NCBI RefSeq assembly: GCF_022843985.1
Contig: NZ_JALHMP010000025.1
Location: 1 to 64,000, forward strand
Length of the DNA stretch: 64,000 nt
Direction: 5' to 3'
DNA from: Phreatobacter sp.
GTDB taxonomy: Bacteria; Pseudomonadota; Alphaproteobacteria; Rhizobiales; Phreatobacteraceae
Shown: positions 8,341-17,273 of the stretch, piece after piece
Numbering within the stretch: the stretch's first letter is position 1
Layout of the letters: each line of letters begins with the position of its first letter
Made by a program: the position numbers and the translations under genes
The notes under the pieces: generated by a model
Database searches by the model: none
Told to the model about the DNA's origin: nothing
What the model saw: the letters and a program-made list of their open reading frames with translations, nothing else

Positions 8341-10362
8341 TCAGTTCCGCGGCGGGATCGGCGGATAGGGCGTATAGGACGAGATCGGCGGCAACGGTGC
8401 CGGCTCGCTGTCGAAACCGGCCTGCCGGTTGATGGCGTCAAGCACCGCACGCAGCGCATCGCGATCGCGGGTGATGTCGCGCAGCGGCGCGGCGGCGCCG
8501 GACCGGCGGATCAGGATCTGCGGATCGGGCAGGATGAAGGGGTCGTCCCAGGAGCCCTGGACGACGAAGGGGAGCTCGAAATCGCCTTCCCCCGGGCGCG
8601 GCGTCGCCGTGGCGTTGCGCTTCAGCGTGGCGATACCGCGCATGTCGAGTTCCCGTGTCGGCAGTTGCGCCGAGCCCTCGACGCTGACGCGCACCATCTG
8701 CCCCTCGAGGGTCATGTCGGTGGTGGTCGCCACGCCGCCGACGATGCGGACCGTGGCGGCGACGCGATCGTAGGGCGTGCGCCCCGATCGCGCATCGACG
8801 CCGACCACCGACAGGGGCCGCCGCTCGAGGCGCCGCAGGATCGCCTCCGCATTGAAGCCGTGGACTGCGCCCTCGATGGCGTTGAGCGTGATCTGGCCGC
8901 TGGTGGTGCGGGCGAGTTCGGCCATGCTGCCGCCGCGCGCCTCGAGGCCGAGCTGGATATTGGCCGTGCCGTCGAGACGGCGGAAGCCGAACCACTCGCC
9001 GAGGCCGAGGGCGAGCTGGCCCCGCTGCACGGTGAGCGAGGCCCGGACGTCGACATCGTCGCCGCTTGGCGACACCGTGAGGGCACCGCTGAGGACGCCG
9101 CCATAGGCCAGGGCCTCGCCGAGCGTGACATTGACGCGGCCGTTGCGGGCGTTCAGCGCGGCGGCGGACCGGCCGAACTGCGCCCGGCCGACGATCAGCT
9201 CGCGGGCCGAAACCCTGAGGTCGAGGTCGATGCTGGCGATGGCCGAGAGGTCGATCGGGCGCCGGCTCCAGCCCCGTCCGGCATCGGGCGTCAGGTTGAG
9301 GTCGCGGAAATAGGTCGTCGCGACGAATCGTCCGGCATCCAGCGTGCCGCGGACCTGCGGCCGCTCGCCCTCGAGGCTCACCGTCAGCGCTCCGTCGGCG
9401 ACATTGCCGTCGAGTTCCGCATTGACCTTGGTGAAGGCGAGGGAGTTCGGCAGGACCTCCACCTGGCCCTTCAGGGCGAAGGCGCCGAGCGAGGGGCCGA
9501 TGCCCGGGGTCTGCCCGATCCAGCGCAGGAAGCTGCGCATCGAGGGCCCTTCCAGCGTCAGGGCGCCGGCGGCGGTGACGGTATCGCCATTGGTCAGCGA
9601 TCCGTCGAAACCGCCGCGCACCGGCCCCGAGGCGAAGCGCATCTTGAGGCCGGTCGGCTCGGCGATGAACAGCGCCTGCGGCCGCGCCACGATGGCATTG
9701 ACCTCCACCTGCTCGCCATTGACGGTCAGCTTGCCCGAGATATTGGCCTGCCGGTCGGCGCCGGGCCAGGAGACGGCGAATTCGATGCCGGTCACCGCGA
9801 ATGTCCGGCCGTTCTTCTGGTCGTTCACCGTCGCCGAACCGTCGGCGATACGGAAATCCGTCAGTCCGCCGCGTCTGAGGCGGCTTTTCTCGCGCAGGCG
9901 CTCGAAGGCCTTGTCCCAGTTGGACGCGCCGTTGGCGGCGACCTGGACGGACAGGCTTGGCCGGATCAGGGTATAGTCGGAAATCGCGACGTTGCCGAAG
10001 ATCAGTGGCAACAAGCGCAGGGCGCCGACCACTGCATCGGCGCGCGCCGGCGGTTCGCCCGTGGCGACATCGCCCACGCCGAAATGGACGTCGGACAGGC
10101 GGATGGAGAATTGCGGAACGACAGAGACGGCGATGTCGCCGCGGATGGATACCGGCATGCCGAGGCGGTCGCTGAGTTCGGTCACCACCGTGCGGCGCAC
10201 CGTCTCGATAGGCAGCAGCAGCGGCACCAGCGCCAGCGCGCCGGCCAGCACCAGCGCGACCGCGCCGACCACGATCCCGATGCGGCGAAGGGGTGAAGCA
10301 AGGCTCAAGCGCAGCGGTCCCGATCCCGGCCCGGACCGCCCCCGATTGGGCGGACCGATCAT
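8341..10362 (-). CDS. AsmA family envelope protein
   Basis: AsmA-like protein, 673 residues, anchored in the inner membrane by one N-terminal segment (IGIVVGAVALVLAGALALVPL) and otherwise periplasmic. The following ETVRRTVVTELSDRLGMPVSIRG matches the conserved AsmA N-terminus. The body is repetitive beta structure, as expected of the bridge-like lipid-transfer superfamily, and AsmA_2-like text appears near the C-terminus. The ATG at 10362 is chosen because CAGGA lies eight bases upstream; a longer frame to 10422 adds 20 unconvincing residues. The family is linked to outer-membrane lipid homeostasis. The exact role here is unknown. Confidence 0.87.
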   Translation of the reverse strand: MIGPPNRGRSGPGSGPLRLSLASPLRRIGIVVGAVALVLAGALALVPLLLPIETVRRTVVTELSDRLGMPVSIRGDIAVSVVPQFSIRLSDVHFGVGDVATGEPPARADAVVGALRLLPLIFGNVAISDYTLIRPSLSVQVAANGASNWDKAFERLREKSRLRRGGLTDFRIADGSATVNDQKNGRTFAVTGIEFAVSWPGADRQANISGKLTVNGEQVEVNAIVARPQALFIAEPTGLKMRFASGPVRGGFDGSLTNGDTVTAAGALTLEGPSMRSFLRWIGQTPGIGPSLGAFALKGQVEVLPNSLAFTKVNAELDGNVADGALTVSLEGERPQVRGTLDAGRFVATTYFRDLNLTPDAGRGWSRRPIDLSAIASIDLDLRVSARELIVGRAQFGRSAAALNARNGRVNVTLGEALAYGGVLSGALTVSPSGDDVDVRASLTVQRGQLALGLGEWFGFRRLDGTANIQLGLEARGGSMAELARTTSGQITLNAIEGAVHGFNAEAILRRLERRPLSVVGVDARSGRTPYDRVAATVRIVGGVATTTDMTLEGQMVRVSVEGSAQLPTRELDMRGIATLKRNATATPRPGEGDFELPFVVQGSWDDPFILPDPQILIRRSGAAAPLRDITRDRDALRAVLDAINRQAGFDSEPAPLPPISSYTPYPPIPPRN

Positions 10363-10464
10363 GTCGCAATCCTGAAGAGACCGGGACCATGGAGATGCGA
10401 CATGGCATTTCGATGGCCACAAACCGGCGGGACATCATGCATGACGCGCTGCGTCAATGACAAT

Positions 10465-10485
10465 GGGAGGCCCGTATGGCCTCCC
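10465..10485 (-). terminator. Possible stem-loop after scoB
   Basis: GGGAGGCC and GGCCTCCC form an 8-base stem with a short loop, 36 bases past the scoB stop. No T-run follows, so it may be an mRNA-stabilising hairpin rather than an intrinsic terminator. Confidence 0.4.
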
Positions 10486-10520
10486 GGCGCGGTTCGGGCG
10501 GGCGCCGGGCCCGCCGGTGG

Positions 10521-11180
10521 TCAGGCGGCGGCCGCAAGGCCCGGCGCGACAGTGTAGCTCGCCTCGGTATTGGCCGCGATCTCCGCCAGGGTGACGCCCT
10601 CGGCGAGCTCGATCAGCGTCATGCCGCCACCGCCCTTCTTGTCGATGGCGAAGACGCCGAGATCGGTGATGACGAGATCGACGACGCCGGCCCCCGTCAG
10701 CGGCAGGTTGCACCGCTTCAGCAGCTTCGGGCCGTCCTTGGCGCTGTGCTCCATGACGACGACGACCTTCTGCACGCCGGCGACGAGGTCCATGGCGCCG
10801 CCCATGCCCTTCACCATCTTGCCCGGGATCATCCAGTTGGCGAGGTCGCCGTTCTCCGCCACCTGCATGGCGCCGAGGATCGACAGGTTGATATGGCCGC
10901 CGCGGATCATCGCGAAGGAGTCGGAGGAGGAGAAATAGCTCGTCGTCGGCAGCTCGGTGATGGTCTGCTTGCCGGCATTGATGAGATCGGGGTCCTCCTC
11001 GCCCTCATAGGGGAAGGGGCCCATGCCGAGCATGCCGTTCTCCGACTGCAGCTGCACGTTCATGCCGGCGGGAATGTGGTTGGAGACGAGCGTCGGAATG
11101 CCGATGCCGAGGTTCACGTAGAAGCCGTCGCGCAGTTCCTTGGCGGCGCGGGCGGCCATCTGGTCACGGGTCCAGGCCAT
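10521..11180 (-). CDS. scoB: 3-oxoacid CoA-transferase subunit B
   Basis: Beta subunit of a succinyl-CoA:3-ketoacid CoA-transferase, 219 residues. It begins [16 protein letters not shown] and shows [11 protein letters not shown] and the catalytic Glu in [12 protein letters not shown]. The enzyme moves CoA between succinyl-CoA and acetoacetate or related oxo-acids, feeding ketone bodies or aromatic breakdown products into central metabolism. It lies 14 bases after scoA on the same strand, so the two form one transcript. The ATG at 11180 sits behind AGGAACC. Related pairs act on 3-oxoadipate, which cannot be excluded. Confidence 0.93.
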   Translation of the reverse strand: MAWTRDQMAARAAKELRDGFYVNLGIGIPTLVSNHIPAGMNVQLQSENGMLGMGPFPYEGEEDPDLINAGKQTITELPTTSYFSSSDSFAMIRGGHINLSILGAMQVAENGDLANWMIPGKMVKGMGGAMDLVAGVQKVVVVMEHSAKDGPKLLKRCNLPLTGAGVVDLVITDLGVFAIDKKGGGGMTLIELAEGVTLAEIAANTEASYTVAPGLAAAA

Positions 11181-11194
11181 GGTCAGGGTTCCTC

Positions 11195-11902
11195 TCAGGC
11201 TGCCTTGGGGCGGGTGGTGCGCTGCTCGATGCGCTTGGCGGCGTTCGGCACATGGACGATGCGCTTCACATAGATGCCGGCCGTATGGATGGCGTCGCCG
11301 TCGATTTCGCCGGCCTCCACCAGATGCTCGCACTGGACGATGGTCATGCGCGAGGCGGTGGCCATCATCGGGTTGAAGTTGCGGGCGGTCTTGCGGAAGA
11401 CGAGATTGCCCTCCTTGTCGGCCTTCCAGGCATGGACCAGCGAGATGTCGGCGAAGAGGCCGCGCTCCATGACGTAGTTCTCGCCGTCGAACATGCGCAC
11501 TTCCTTGCCCTCGGCGATCACCGTGCCGACGCCGGTCTTGGTGAAGAAGGCGGGGATGCCGGCGCCGCCGGCGCGGATGCGCTCGGCGAGCGTGCCCTGG
11601 GGGTTGAACTCGAGCTGCAGTTCGCCGGAGAGGAACTGCTGGGCGAAGAGCTTGTTCTCGCCGACATAGGACGAGATCATCTTGGCGATCTGCTTGGTCT
11701 CCAGCAGGATACCGAGTCCGGCGCCGTCGACGCCGGCATTGTTGGAGATGACCGTGAGGTTTTTGGCGCCCGAATCGCGCACCGCCTCGATCAGCACGTC
11801 CGGAATGCCGCAGAGACCGAAGCCGCCCGACATGATCGTCATGCCGTCCTTGATCTGGCCTGCCAGGGCCTCCCTCGCGGAGGAATAGACCTTTGAACTC
11901 AT
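11195..11902 (-). CDS. scoA: 3-oxoacid CoA-transferase subunit A
   Basis: Alpha subunit of the same CoA-transferase, 235 residues, starting [15 protein letters not shown]. The CoA-transferase family I motif is [17 protein letters not shown], followed by [16 protein letters not shown] longer frame reaches 11980, but the ATG at 11902 matches the family N-terminus and has GAGAGG ahead of it. It is the first gene of scoAB. The spacer up to the TRAP genes (11903-12042) shows no other gene and probably carries the promoter. Confidence 0.93.
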   Translation of the reverse strand: MSSKVYSSAREALAGQIKDGMTIMSGGFGLCGIPDVLIEAVRDSGAKNLTVISNNAGVDGAGLGILLETKQIAKMISSYVGENKLFAQQFLSGELQLEFNPQGTLAERIRAGGAGIPAFFTKTGVGTVIAEGKEVRMFDGENYVMERGLFADISLVHAWKADKEGNLVFRKTARNFNPMMATASRMTIVQCEHLVEAGEIDGDAIHTAGIYVKRIVHVPNAAKRIEQRTTRPKAA

Positions 11903-12042
11903 CGCGTAATCGCCTCTCAGCGGGCCTCGACGGCCTCTGGTGAACCTGCGCCCGTCCGGCTGCAGTCGACCGGCGGACAATGGTGGATTTTCCGCGGTGC
12001 ATCAAGGATGAACCGCCCGTCAGGCCGGGCCGGGCGGCAGGC

Positions 12043-13329
12043 CTACAGCCCCAGCACCCGTGGCAGCCAGAGCGCCAGCTCCGGCACCGCCGCCACCATG
12101 GCCATGGCCAGCGTCATCGCCCCCACCATCCAGACGACCCAGGGGATCGTCGCCTCCATGGGGACCTTGGCGATCTTGCAGGAGACCATGAGATTGACCG
12201 CCACGGGCGGCGTGAACTGGCCGATGGCGATCATCATGGTGAGGACGACGCCGAACCAGACAAGGTCCCAGGAAAAGGACTGGGCGATGGGAATGAGGAT
12301 CGGCAGAAGGATCAGGTAGATCGAGATCCCGTCGAGGAACATGCCGATGACCACCAGGAGGATCACCAGCAGGGCCAGCGTGCCGGCGCCGCCGAGGCCG
12401 AGCCCGACAATGGCGTCGGCGATCGGCTGGACGATCCCCAGCGTCGAGATCGACCAGGCGAAGACCGAGGCCAGCGCCACGACGATGAGGATGACGGCGG
12501 AGAGCTCGCCTGCCTCCACCAGCATCTCGTAGACGTCGCGCAGCGTCAGGGTCCGGTAGATGACGAAGCCGATGAACAGGCCGTAGGCGACGGCGATGAC
12601 CGCCGCTTCCGTCGGCGTGAAGGCGCCGATGCGCATGCCGCCGAGGATGATGACCGGCGCCATCAGCCCCCAGATCGCCTCCTTGAACGTGCCCCAGACG
12701 GTGAGCGCATCGCCCGTGCCGCGCGTCTTGCCGCCGAAATCCTTCAGCCAGGAGATGATGAGGATCGGCACGATGATGGCGAGGCCGGCGAGAATGCCGG
12801 GGATCATGCCCGCCGCGAAAATGGCCGGGACCGACACGCCCGGCACCATCACCGCATAGATGATGAAGGCGATGGAGGGCGGGATGAGGATGTCGGTGGC
12901 CGCCGCGGCGCCGACGGTCGAGGCGATGAAGGCGCGGGGATAGCCGTCCTTGACCATGGAATCGGTCACCACCTGGCCGACCGCCGCGGAGGTGGCCGGG
13001 CCGGAACCCGAGATGCCGCCGATGACCATGGCGACCAGCACCGAGACGGTGGCGAGCGCCCCGCGACCGGCCCCGACCAGGGCGGTGGCGAATCGCACCA
13101 GGCGCAAGGCGACGCCGGTCCGGTCGAAGACGGCGCCGACCAGCACGAACATCGGGATGGCGATGAGCGGATATTTGGCGATGCCGGCATAGACGTTGGT
13201 CGGCATGGCCATGATGCTCTGCCCGGCGAGCCAGATCGCCAGGGCCCCGGCGAGGCCGAGGGAGACGCCGACGGGGACGGCGGCGAGCAGCATCACCACG
13301 AAGGCGGCGAAGAGGATGGTGGCGGTCAT
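12043..13329 (-). CDS. dctM: TRAP transporter large permease, DctM type
   Basis: Large membrane subunit of a tripartite ATP-independent periplasmic transporter, 428 residues with about twelve membrane segments. Family motifs are clear: [34 protein letters not shown] and [15 protein letters not shown]. It couples import of an organic acid to the sodium gradient. Its start overlaps the dctQ stop by four bases (ATGA), so they are translationally coupled. The operon order on the - strand is dctP, dctQ, dctM. Start [15 protein letters not shown] at 13329. The substrate is probably a carboxylate, but its identity is open. Confidence 0.94.
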   Translation of the reverse strand: MTATILFAAFVVMLLAAVPVGVSLGLAGALAIWLAGQSIMAMPTNVYAGIAKYPLIAIPMFVLVGAVFDRTGVALRLVRFATALVGAGRGALATVSVLVAMVIGGISGSGPATSAAVGQVVTDSMVKDGYPRAFIASTVGAAAATDILIPPSIAFIIYAVMVPGVSVPAIFAAGMIPGILAGLAIIVPILIISWLKDFGGKTRGTGDALTVWGTFKEAIWGLMAPVIILGGMRIGAFTPTEAAVIAVAYGLFIGFVIYRTLTLRDVYEMLVEAGELSAVILIVVALASVFAWSISTLGIVQPIADAIVGLGLGGAGTLALLVILLVVIGMFLDGISIYLILLPILIPIAQSFSWDLVWFGVVLTMMIAIGQFTPPVAVNLMVSCKIAKVPMEATIPWVVWMVGAMTLAMAMVAAVPELALWLPRVLGL

Positions 13330-13853
13330 GCGTCCTCGCCGCGGGCGAGGCGGATGATGCGGCCGGCGGCCCGCGCGATCACGGCGATCGCCAGCAGCGG
13401 CAGCATGCCGGAATAGATCCATTGCGGGTTGCCGAGGCCCGGCGAGAGCACCTCGAAGCGGTATTCGTCCCAGGCGAGGCGGCCGCCATGGACGAGGAGC
13501 AGGCCGAAACAGACGATGACGAGGACGAGGACGGCGATCTCGCACCACCGCCGGCGCGTCGGCGTCATCGCGTCGATCAGCACCCCGATGCGGATATGGC
13601 GTCCGGTGGCGATGGCCAGCGACGAGCCGACCATGGTCACCACCACCATCAGCACCACCGAATATTCCTCGGTGAAGGCGAAGGAGACATTGGTGAGATA
13701 GCGCACCACCACATTGCCGAAGGTGATCAGCGCCATGGCCGCCATGGCGGCGGCGATCAGCATCTCCTCGAGCCGCAGGGGCACGCGGGTCTTCGGAGCC
13801 GGCGGGGGGGCCGTGGGGTCGCGGTCGACGGGCAAGGCGGGAGGCTTTCGCAC
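13326..13853 (-). CDS. dctQ: TRAP transporter small permease, DctQ type
   Basis: Small membrane subunit of the TRAP transporter, 175 residues with four membrane segments after a Pro-rich cytoplasmic leader (DPTAPPPAPKTRVPLRLEE). The DctQ motif VVRYLTNVSFAFTEEYSVVLMV is present, as is the GRHIRIGVLID loop. It forms the membrane complex with DctM. It lies 51 bases after dctP and overlaps dctM by four bases. Length and layout are normal. Confidence 0.9.
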   Translation of the reverse strand: MRKPPALPVDRDPTAPPPAPKTRVPLRLEEMLIAAAMAAMALITFGNVVVRYLTNVSFAFTEEYSVVLMVVVTMVGSSLAIATGRHIRIGVLIDAMTPTRRRWCEIAVLVLVIVCFGLLLVHGGRLAWDEYRFEVLSPGLGNPQWIYSGMLPLLAIAVIARAAGRIIRLARGEDA

Positions 13854-13904
13854 GGACGGGCGCAGCCGGGGGGCCGGCTGCGCCGCAGGAGACGGGAGCG
13901 GGGA

Positions 13905-14972
13905 TCAGCTCGCCGCGTTGGCGGCCGCCTCCGCCTTCTTGACCAGGTCGGCGCCGACCTGCGCTGCCCATTTGTCGAAGACGGGGCGCGTCACCCGGGC
14001 GAAGGCGCGCTTTTCCTCGGCCGTCAGCGTGACGGTGGCGACGCCGCGCTTGGTGAGCTCTTCCAGCGACGACTTGTCGTTGGGGTCGAGAATGCCGAGG
14101 CCCTTGCGCGTCGCGCCGATCTGCACCTTGGCGGCATCGCGGGCGCTCTCGCGGACGATCTCCTTGTCGGCGGCCGAGAACGTGTCCCAGACCGGCTTGG
14201 CGACATGGAACAGGCCGGCATCGACGCAGTAGTTCCAGATCGTCATGTGTTTCTGGGCCAGCGCGTCCATCTTCAGGCCGAGGAACAGGTTGATCGGATT
14301 CTCCTGGCCGTCGACCGCGCCGGTGGACAGCGCCGGCTGCAGGTCGGCGAAGGACATCTGCACCGGATTGGCGCCGAGGCCGTTATAGATGTCGGCGAAG
14401 ATCGCACCGGCGGCGAAGCGGATCTTCAGGCCGCGCAGATCCTCCGGCTTCTGGATCGGCCGCTTCGAATTGGACAATTCGCGGAAGCCGTTCTCGCCCC
14501 AGGCCATCGGCACCACGTCGCGGCTCTCCATCACCTTGAACAGGGCCTGCCCGACCTCGCCATTGACGATGGCGTCGAAGGCCCGGTGGTTCGGCATCAG
14601 GAAGGGCAGGGAAAACAGGTTCATCTCGCGCACCTGCGGCGAGATGTTGATGGTCGAGGACACGGTGAAGTCGATGATGCCCTGGCGCATGGCCACGAGC
14701 TCACGCGTCTGGTCGCCGCCGACCAGCTGCGAACCCGGATAGACCTTGACGTTGATGCGGCCATTGGTGCGCTGCGTCACCATCTCGGCCCACTGGAAGG
14801 CGCCTTCGGAGAGGGCGATGGGGCGGTTGCCGACGACGGAGAGCTTGTACTCGCTCTTCAAAGTCTGGGCCTTGGAGACCCAGGGGGCCATGACGGCGCC
14901 AAAGCCGGCGGCGCCGATGCCGGCCACCGCGATGCGCCGCGTGACGGCGAAATCTGTCTTGCGCTCCGACAT
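13905..14972 (-). CDS. dctP: TRAP transporter solute-binding protein, DctP type
   Basis: Periplasmic binding protein, 355 residues, that captures the solute and delivers it to DctQM. An N-terminal export signal includes a twin arginine (VTRRIAVAGIGAAGFG), so Tat export is possible. DctP-family text follows: YPGSQLVGGDQTRELVAMRQG, RSKRPI-like NSKRPIQKPEDLRGLKIR, with the conserved Arg that clamps a carboxylate, and AVDGQENP. The start at 14972 (MSERKTDFAV) has GGAAGGAGGCGC upstream. A longer in-frame extension to 15353 lacks family support. It is the first gene of the dctPQM operon. Confidence 0.93.
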   Translation of the reverse strand: MSERKTDFAVTRRIAVAGIGAAGFGAVMAPWVSKAQTLKSEYKLSVVGNRPIALSEGAFQWAEMVTQRTNGRINVKVYPGSQLVGGDQTRELVAMRQGIIDFTVSSTINISPQVREMNLFSLPFLMPNHRAFDAIVNGEVGQALFKVMESRDVVPMAWGENGFRELSNSKRPIQKPEDLRGLKIRFAAGAIFADIYNGLGANPVQMSFADLQPALSTGAVDGQENPINLFLGLKMDALAQKHMTIWNYCVDAGLFHVAKPVWDTFSAADKEIVRESARDAAKVQIGATRKGLGILDPNDKSSLEELTKRGVATVTLTAEEKRAFARVTRPVFDKWAAQVGADLVKKAEAAANAAS

Positions 14973-15222
14973 GGTGCGCCTCCTTCCCTTGGTGCGTTTC
15001 TCTCGACGATCCGGACATCTGGCGGCCCGGTATGAAGCGGGATCATGGGACGAGCCGAGGGCCGCTGGCAAGACCTTGCCGGCCGGCAATCGCGCGCCGC
15101 CGCGCCGCGGCCCCCCCCGCCACGATGCCGGTCGGCGGGGGATGAAACCGCTGCAAAGCCCCGGTGCGACGTCTCGCCATCCTCCGAAGGGCTGAATCCC
15201 GGCAAAATTGCCGCAGATCTCA

Positions 15223-15250
15223 TTGACCTCGCCGTACTCATGAGTAGGTT
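15223..15250 (+). promoter_or_regulatory. Candidate promoter with palindromic operator upstream of the Liv-type operon
   Basis: TTGACC (15223-15228) and TAGGTT (15245-15250) are 16 bases apart. The perfect 12-base palindrome TACTCATGAGTA (15235-15246) sits in the spacer and touches the -10 box, which suggests repression. It is the only notable structure in the 371-base gap between dctP and the ATPase gene. The cognate regulator is not in this window. Confidence 0.5.
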
Positions 15251-15343
15251 GCGAGCAAGGACCGGGCCCCGCAGGCCCGCGCAGGAACGCATCGTGTCGA
15301 AGACGGCTGAAGCCGCGCGGCACGCCCAGGGGAGGACTTGGCG

Positions 15344-16198
15344 GTGTCGCCATCAGATTCGGCCGCGCCCGTGCGGCCGCCAGCCGCCCGTCTCGACGTC
15401 GAGAACCTGTCGCTGCAGTTCGGCGGGGTGAAGGCGCTCGACGGTATCGACCTGCATGTCGAACCCGGTTCGATCACGGCGCTGATCGGCCCGAACGGGG
15501 CCGGCAAGACCTCGGCCTTCAACGCCATTTCCGGCTTCTACCGGCCGAAGACCGGAACGGTGAAGCTGGACGGCGTCGACATCACCCAGGTCCCGGCGCG
15601 CGACCGCGCCAAGCTCGGCCTCGCCCGGACCTTCCAGAACATCGCCCTGTTCCGCGGCATGACCGTGCTCGACAACATCAAGCTGGGCCGCCACGCCCAT
15701 CTGACCTCCGGCGTTTTCGGCGCCTTCCTCTACTGGGGCAGGACCCGGCGCGAGGAGATGGAACTGCGGGCCGAGATCGAGCGCGACGTCATCGACTTCC
15801 TCGAACTCGACCATATCCGCAATGTGCCGGTGGCGATCCTGCCCTACGGCCTGCAGAAGAAGGTCGAACTCGCCCGCGCCCTGGCCATGCGCCCGCGCAT
15901 CCTGATGCTCGACGAGCCCGTCGCCGGCATGAACCGCGAGGAGACCGAGGACATGGCCCGCGCCATTCTCGACGTGCGCGACGAATGGGGCGTCACCGTG
16001 CTGCTCGTCGAGCATGACATGGGCATGGTCATGGACATTTCCGACCATGTCTGCGTGCTGAATTTCGGCCGCCGCATCGCCGCCGGCTCGCCGACCGAGG
16101 TGCGCAACGACCCCGACGTGATCAAGGCCTATCTCGGCGGCTCCGGCGATCCGCGCAAGGCCGCTCTCGACGGCGCCGCAATGGGCGAGGTGGCGTGA
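15344..16198 (+). CDS. livG: Branched-chain-type ABC importer ATPase (LivG-like)
   Basis: Cytoplasmic ATPase of a HAAT-family importer, 284 residues. It has Walker A GPNGAGKTS, the LivG hallmark LGLARTFQNIALFRGMTV, Walker B ILMLDEPVAGMN and the H-loop LLVEHDMGMVM. The ABC signature reads LPYGLQKK instead of the usual LSYGQQR, a visible variant. The GTG at 15344 is chosen because GGGGAGGA lies eight bases ahead; a TTG at 15338 would be too close to that site. It is the first of six same-strand genes ending in an acyl-CoA synthetase, so the likely substrate is an organic acid rather than leucine. Confidence 0.92.
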   Translation: MSPSDSAAPVRPPAARLDVENLSLQFGGVKALDGIDLHVEPGSITALIGPNGAGKTSAFNAISGFYRPKTGTVKLDGVDITQVPARDRAKLGLARTFQNIALFRGMTVLDNIKLGRHAHLTSGVFGAFLYWGRTRREEMELRAEIERDVIDFLELDHIRNVPVAILPYGLQKKVELARALAMRPRILMLDEPVAGMNREETEDMARAILDVRDEWGVTVLLVEHDMGMVMDISDHVCVLNFGRRIAAGSPTEVRNDPDVIKAYLGGSGDPRKAALDGAAMGEVA

Positions 16199-17082
16199 TG
16201 GCCGTGGAATTCATCGACATTGTCGAGACGAGCCTTGCCGGCATCGGCACCGGTTCGCTCATGGCGCTGACGGGGGTCGCCTTCGTCATCATCTACAAGG
16301 CCACCAAGGTCATCAATCTGGCCATCGGCGAGATGCTGATGATCGGCGCCTTCGTGTTCTACGGCTTCTCGGCGGGCCTTGCCCTGCCGATCTGGGCCTC
16401 GGTGCCTCTGACGCTGGTGGTGGCCGCCCTGATCGGCGGGCTGATCGAGCGGACGATGATCCGCCCCCTGCTCAAGGACAATCCGGTCTCGGTCTTCATG
16501 GTGACGATCGGCCTGACCTCGGTGCTGATCGGCGTCGTCGAGCTCGTCTGGTCGGCCGAGCCGCGCCGCCTCCCCGAGTTCCTGCCCTCCCAGCCGGTGC
16601 TCCTCGGCGATGCCTTCATTCCCTCGAAGACGGCCTATTCCTTCGTCATCGCCGCCGCGGCCATGGCGGTGCTGATCACCGTCTTCGCCTTCTGGCGCGG
16701 CGGCATCGCGCTGCGCGCCACGGCGACGGACCGCGCCGCCGCCTCCTCCGTCGGCATCGACGTGCCCGGCGTCTTCTCCTTCTCCTGGATGCTGGCGGCC
16801 GTCGTCGCGGCGCTGGCCGGCATCCTCGTCGGCTCGGTCGGCGGCATTTCCTCGGCCATGGGCCTGTTCGGCCTGTCGGTCTTCGTCGTGGTCATCGTCG
16901 GCGGCCTCGATTCCATCCTCGGCGCCCTCATTGCCGGCCTCTTCATCGGCTGGCTGGAGGCCATGGTCGGCCGCTTCATGGGTGGCGAGTTCAAGCTTCT
17001 CGCCACCTTCACCATCCTGCTCGTCGTGCTGGTGGTCAGGCCCTACGGCCTGTTCGGCACCCACGAGATCGAGAGGCTCTGA
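16198..17082 (+). CDS. livH: Branched-chain-type ABC importer permease (LivH-like)
   Basis: Inner-membrane permease, 294 residues with about eight segments. LivH text is clear: GIGTGSLMALTGVAFVIIYKATKVINLAIGE-type start, IERTMIRPLLKDNPVSVFMVTIGLT in the first half and VGGLDSILGALIAGLFIGWLEA near the end. The ATG at 16198 shares one base with the ATPase gene stop (TGATG), giving tight coupling. Its stop is followed after two bases by the first ATG of a 63-bp tandem repeat, an unusual feature at the livH-livM junction. Confidence 0.92.
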   Translation: MAVEFIDIVETSLAGIGTGSLMALTGVAFVIIYKATKVINLAIGEMLMIGAFVFYGFSAGLALPIWASVPLTLVVAALIGGLIERTMIRPLLKDNPVSVFMVTIGLTSVLIGVVELVWSAEPRRLPEFLPSQPVLLGDAFIPSKTAYSFVIAAAAMAVLITVFAFWRGGIALRATATDRAAASSVGIDVPGVFSFSWMLAAVVAALAGILVGSVGGISSAMGLFGLSVFVVVIVGGLDSILGALIAGLFIGWLEAMVGRFMGGEFKLLATFTILLVVLVVRPYGLFGTHEIERL

Positions 17083-17084
17083 GC

Positions 17085-17254
17085 ATGCCGCGGAACAGTG
17101 GGAACCGGTTTTCCGGCAACGGCATGCGGCTCCAAGGAACTCTTGGCATGCCGCGGAACAGTGGGAACCGGTTTTCCGGCAACGGCATGCGGCTCCAAGG
17201 AACTCTTGGCATGCCGCGGAACAGTGGGAACCGGTTTTCCGGCAACGGCATGCG
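17085..17254 (+). repeat. 63-bp tandem repeat, 2.7 copies, between livH and livM
   Basis: Units start at 17085, 17148 and 17211. The first two are identical over 63 bases and the third matches for 44 bases before diverging. Each unit has terminal arms GCATGCCG and CGGCATGC around AACCGGTTTTCC, like the small palindromic repeats common in Rhizobiales. The unit length is a multiple of three and keeps an open frame through to livM. Confidence 0.93.
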
Positions 17255-17273
17255 CAAGCTGAGGGCATTCTGA
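17085..17273 (+). CDS. Possible 62-residue repeat-encoded ORF coupling livH to livM
   Basis: An open frame runs from the first repeat ATG, two bases after the livH stop, to a TGA that overlaps the livM ATG (TGATG). It encodes a 21-residue unit (MPRNSGNRFSGNG, then MRLQGTLG) twice, then a partial third unit. An AAGGA sits nine bases before the second and third ATGs, so ribosomes could enter at any unit. Whether a peptide accumulates is unknown. Translating the spacer may simply carry ribosomes to livM. No homology is recognised, so this is a weak gene call. Confidence 0.3.
   Translation: MPRNSGNRFSGNGMRLQGTLGMPRNSGNRFSGNGMRLQGTLGMPRNSGNRFSGNGMRKLRAF

Noticed and set aside
10521-12005. Apparent 494-residue fused scoA-scoB protein
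   Set aside because: The upstream half is scoA read in the wrong frame. The two subunits have their own starts at 11902 and 11180 and normal lengths.
12043-13971. Apparent 642-residue DctM fusion
   Set aside because: The N-terminal 214 residues are dctQ in the wrong frame. DctM starts at 13329 with a normal N-terminus, overlapping dctQ by four bases.
17085-17254. CRISPR-like array in the livH-livM gap
   Set aside because: The units are directly contiguous, with no distinct spacers and fewer than three full copies. It is a tandem repeat of a REP-like sequence.
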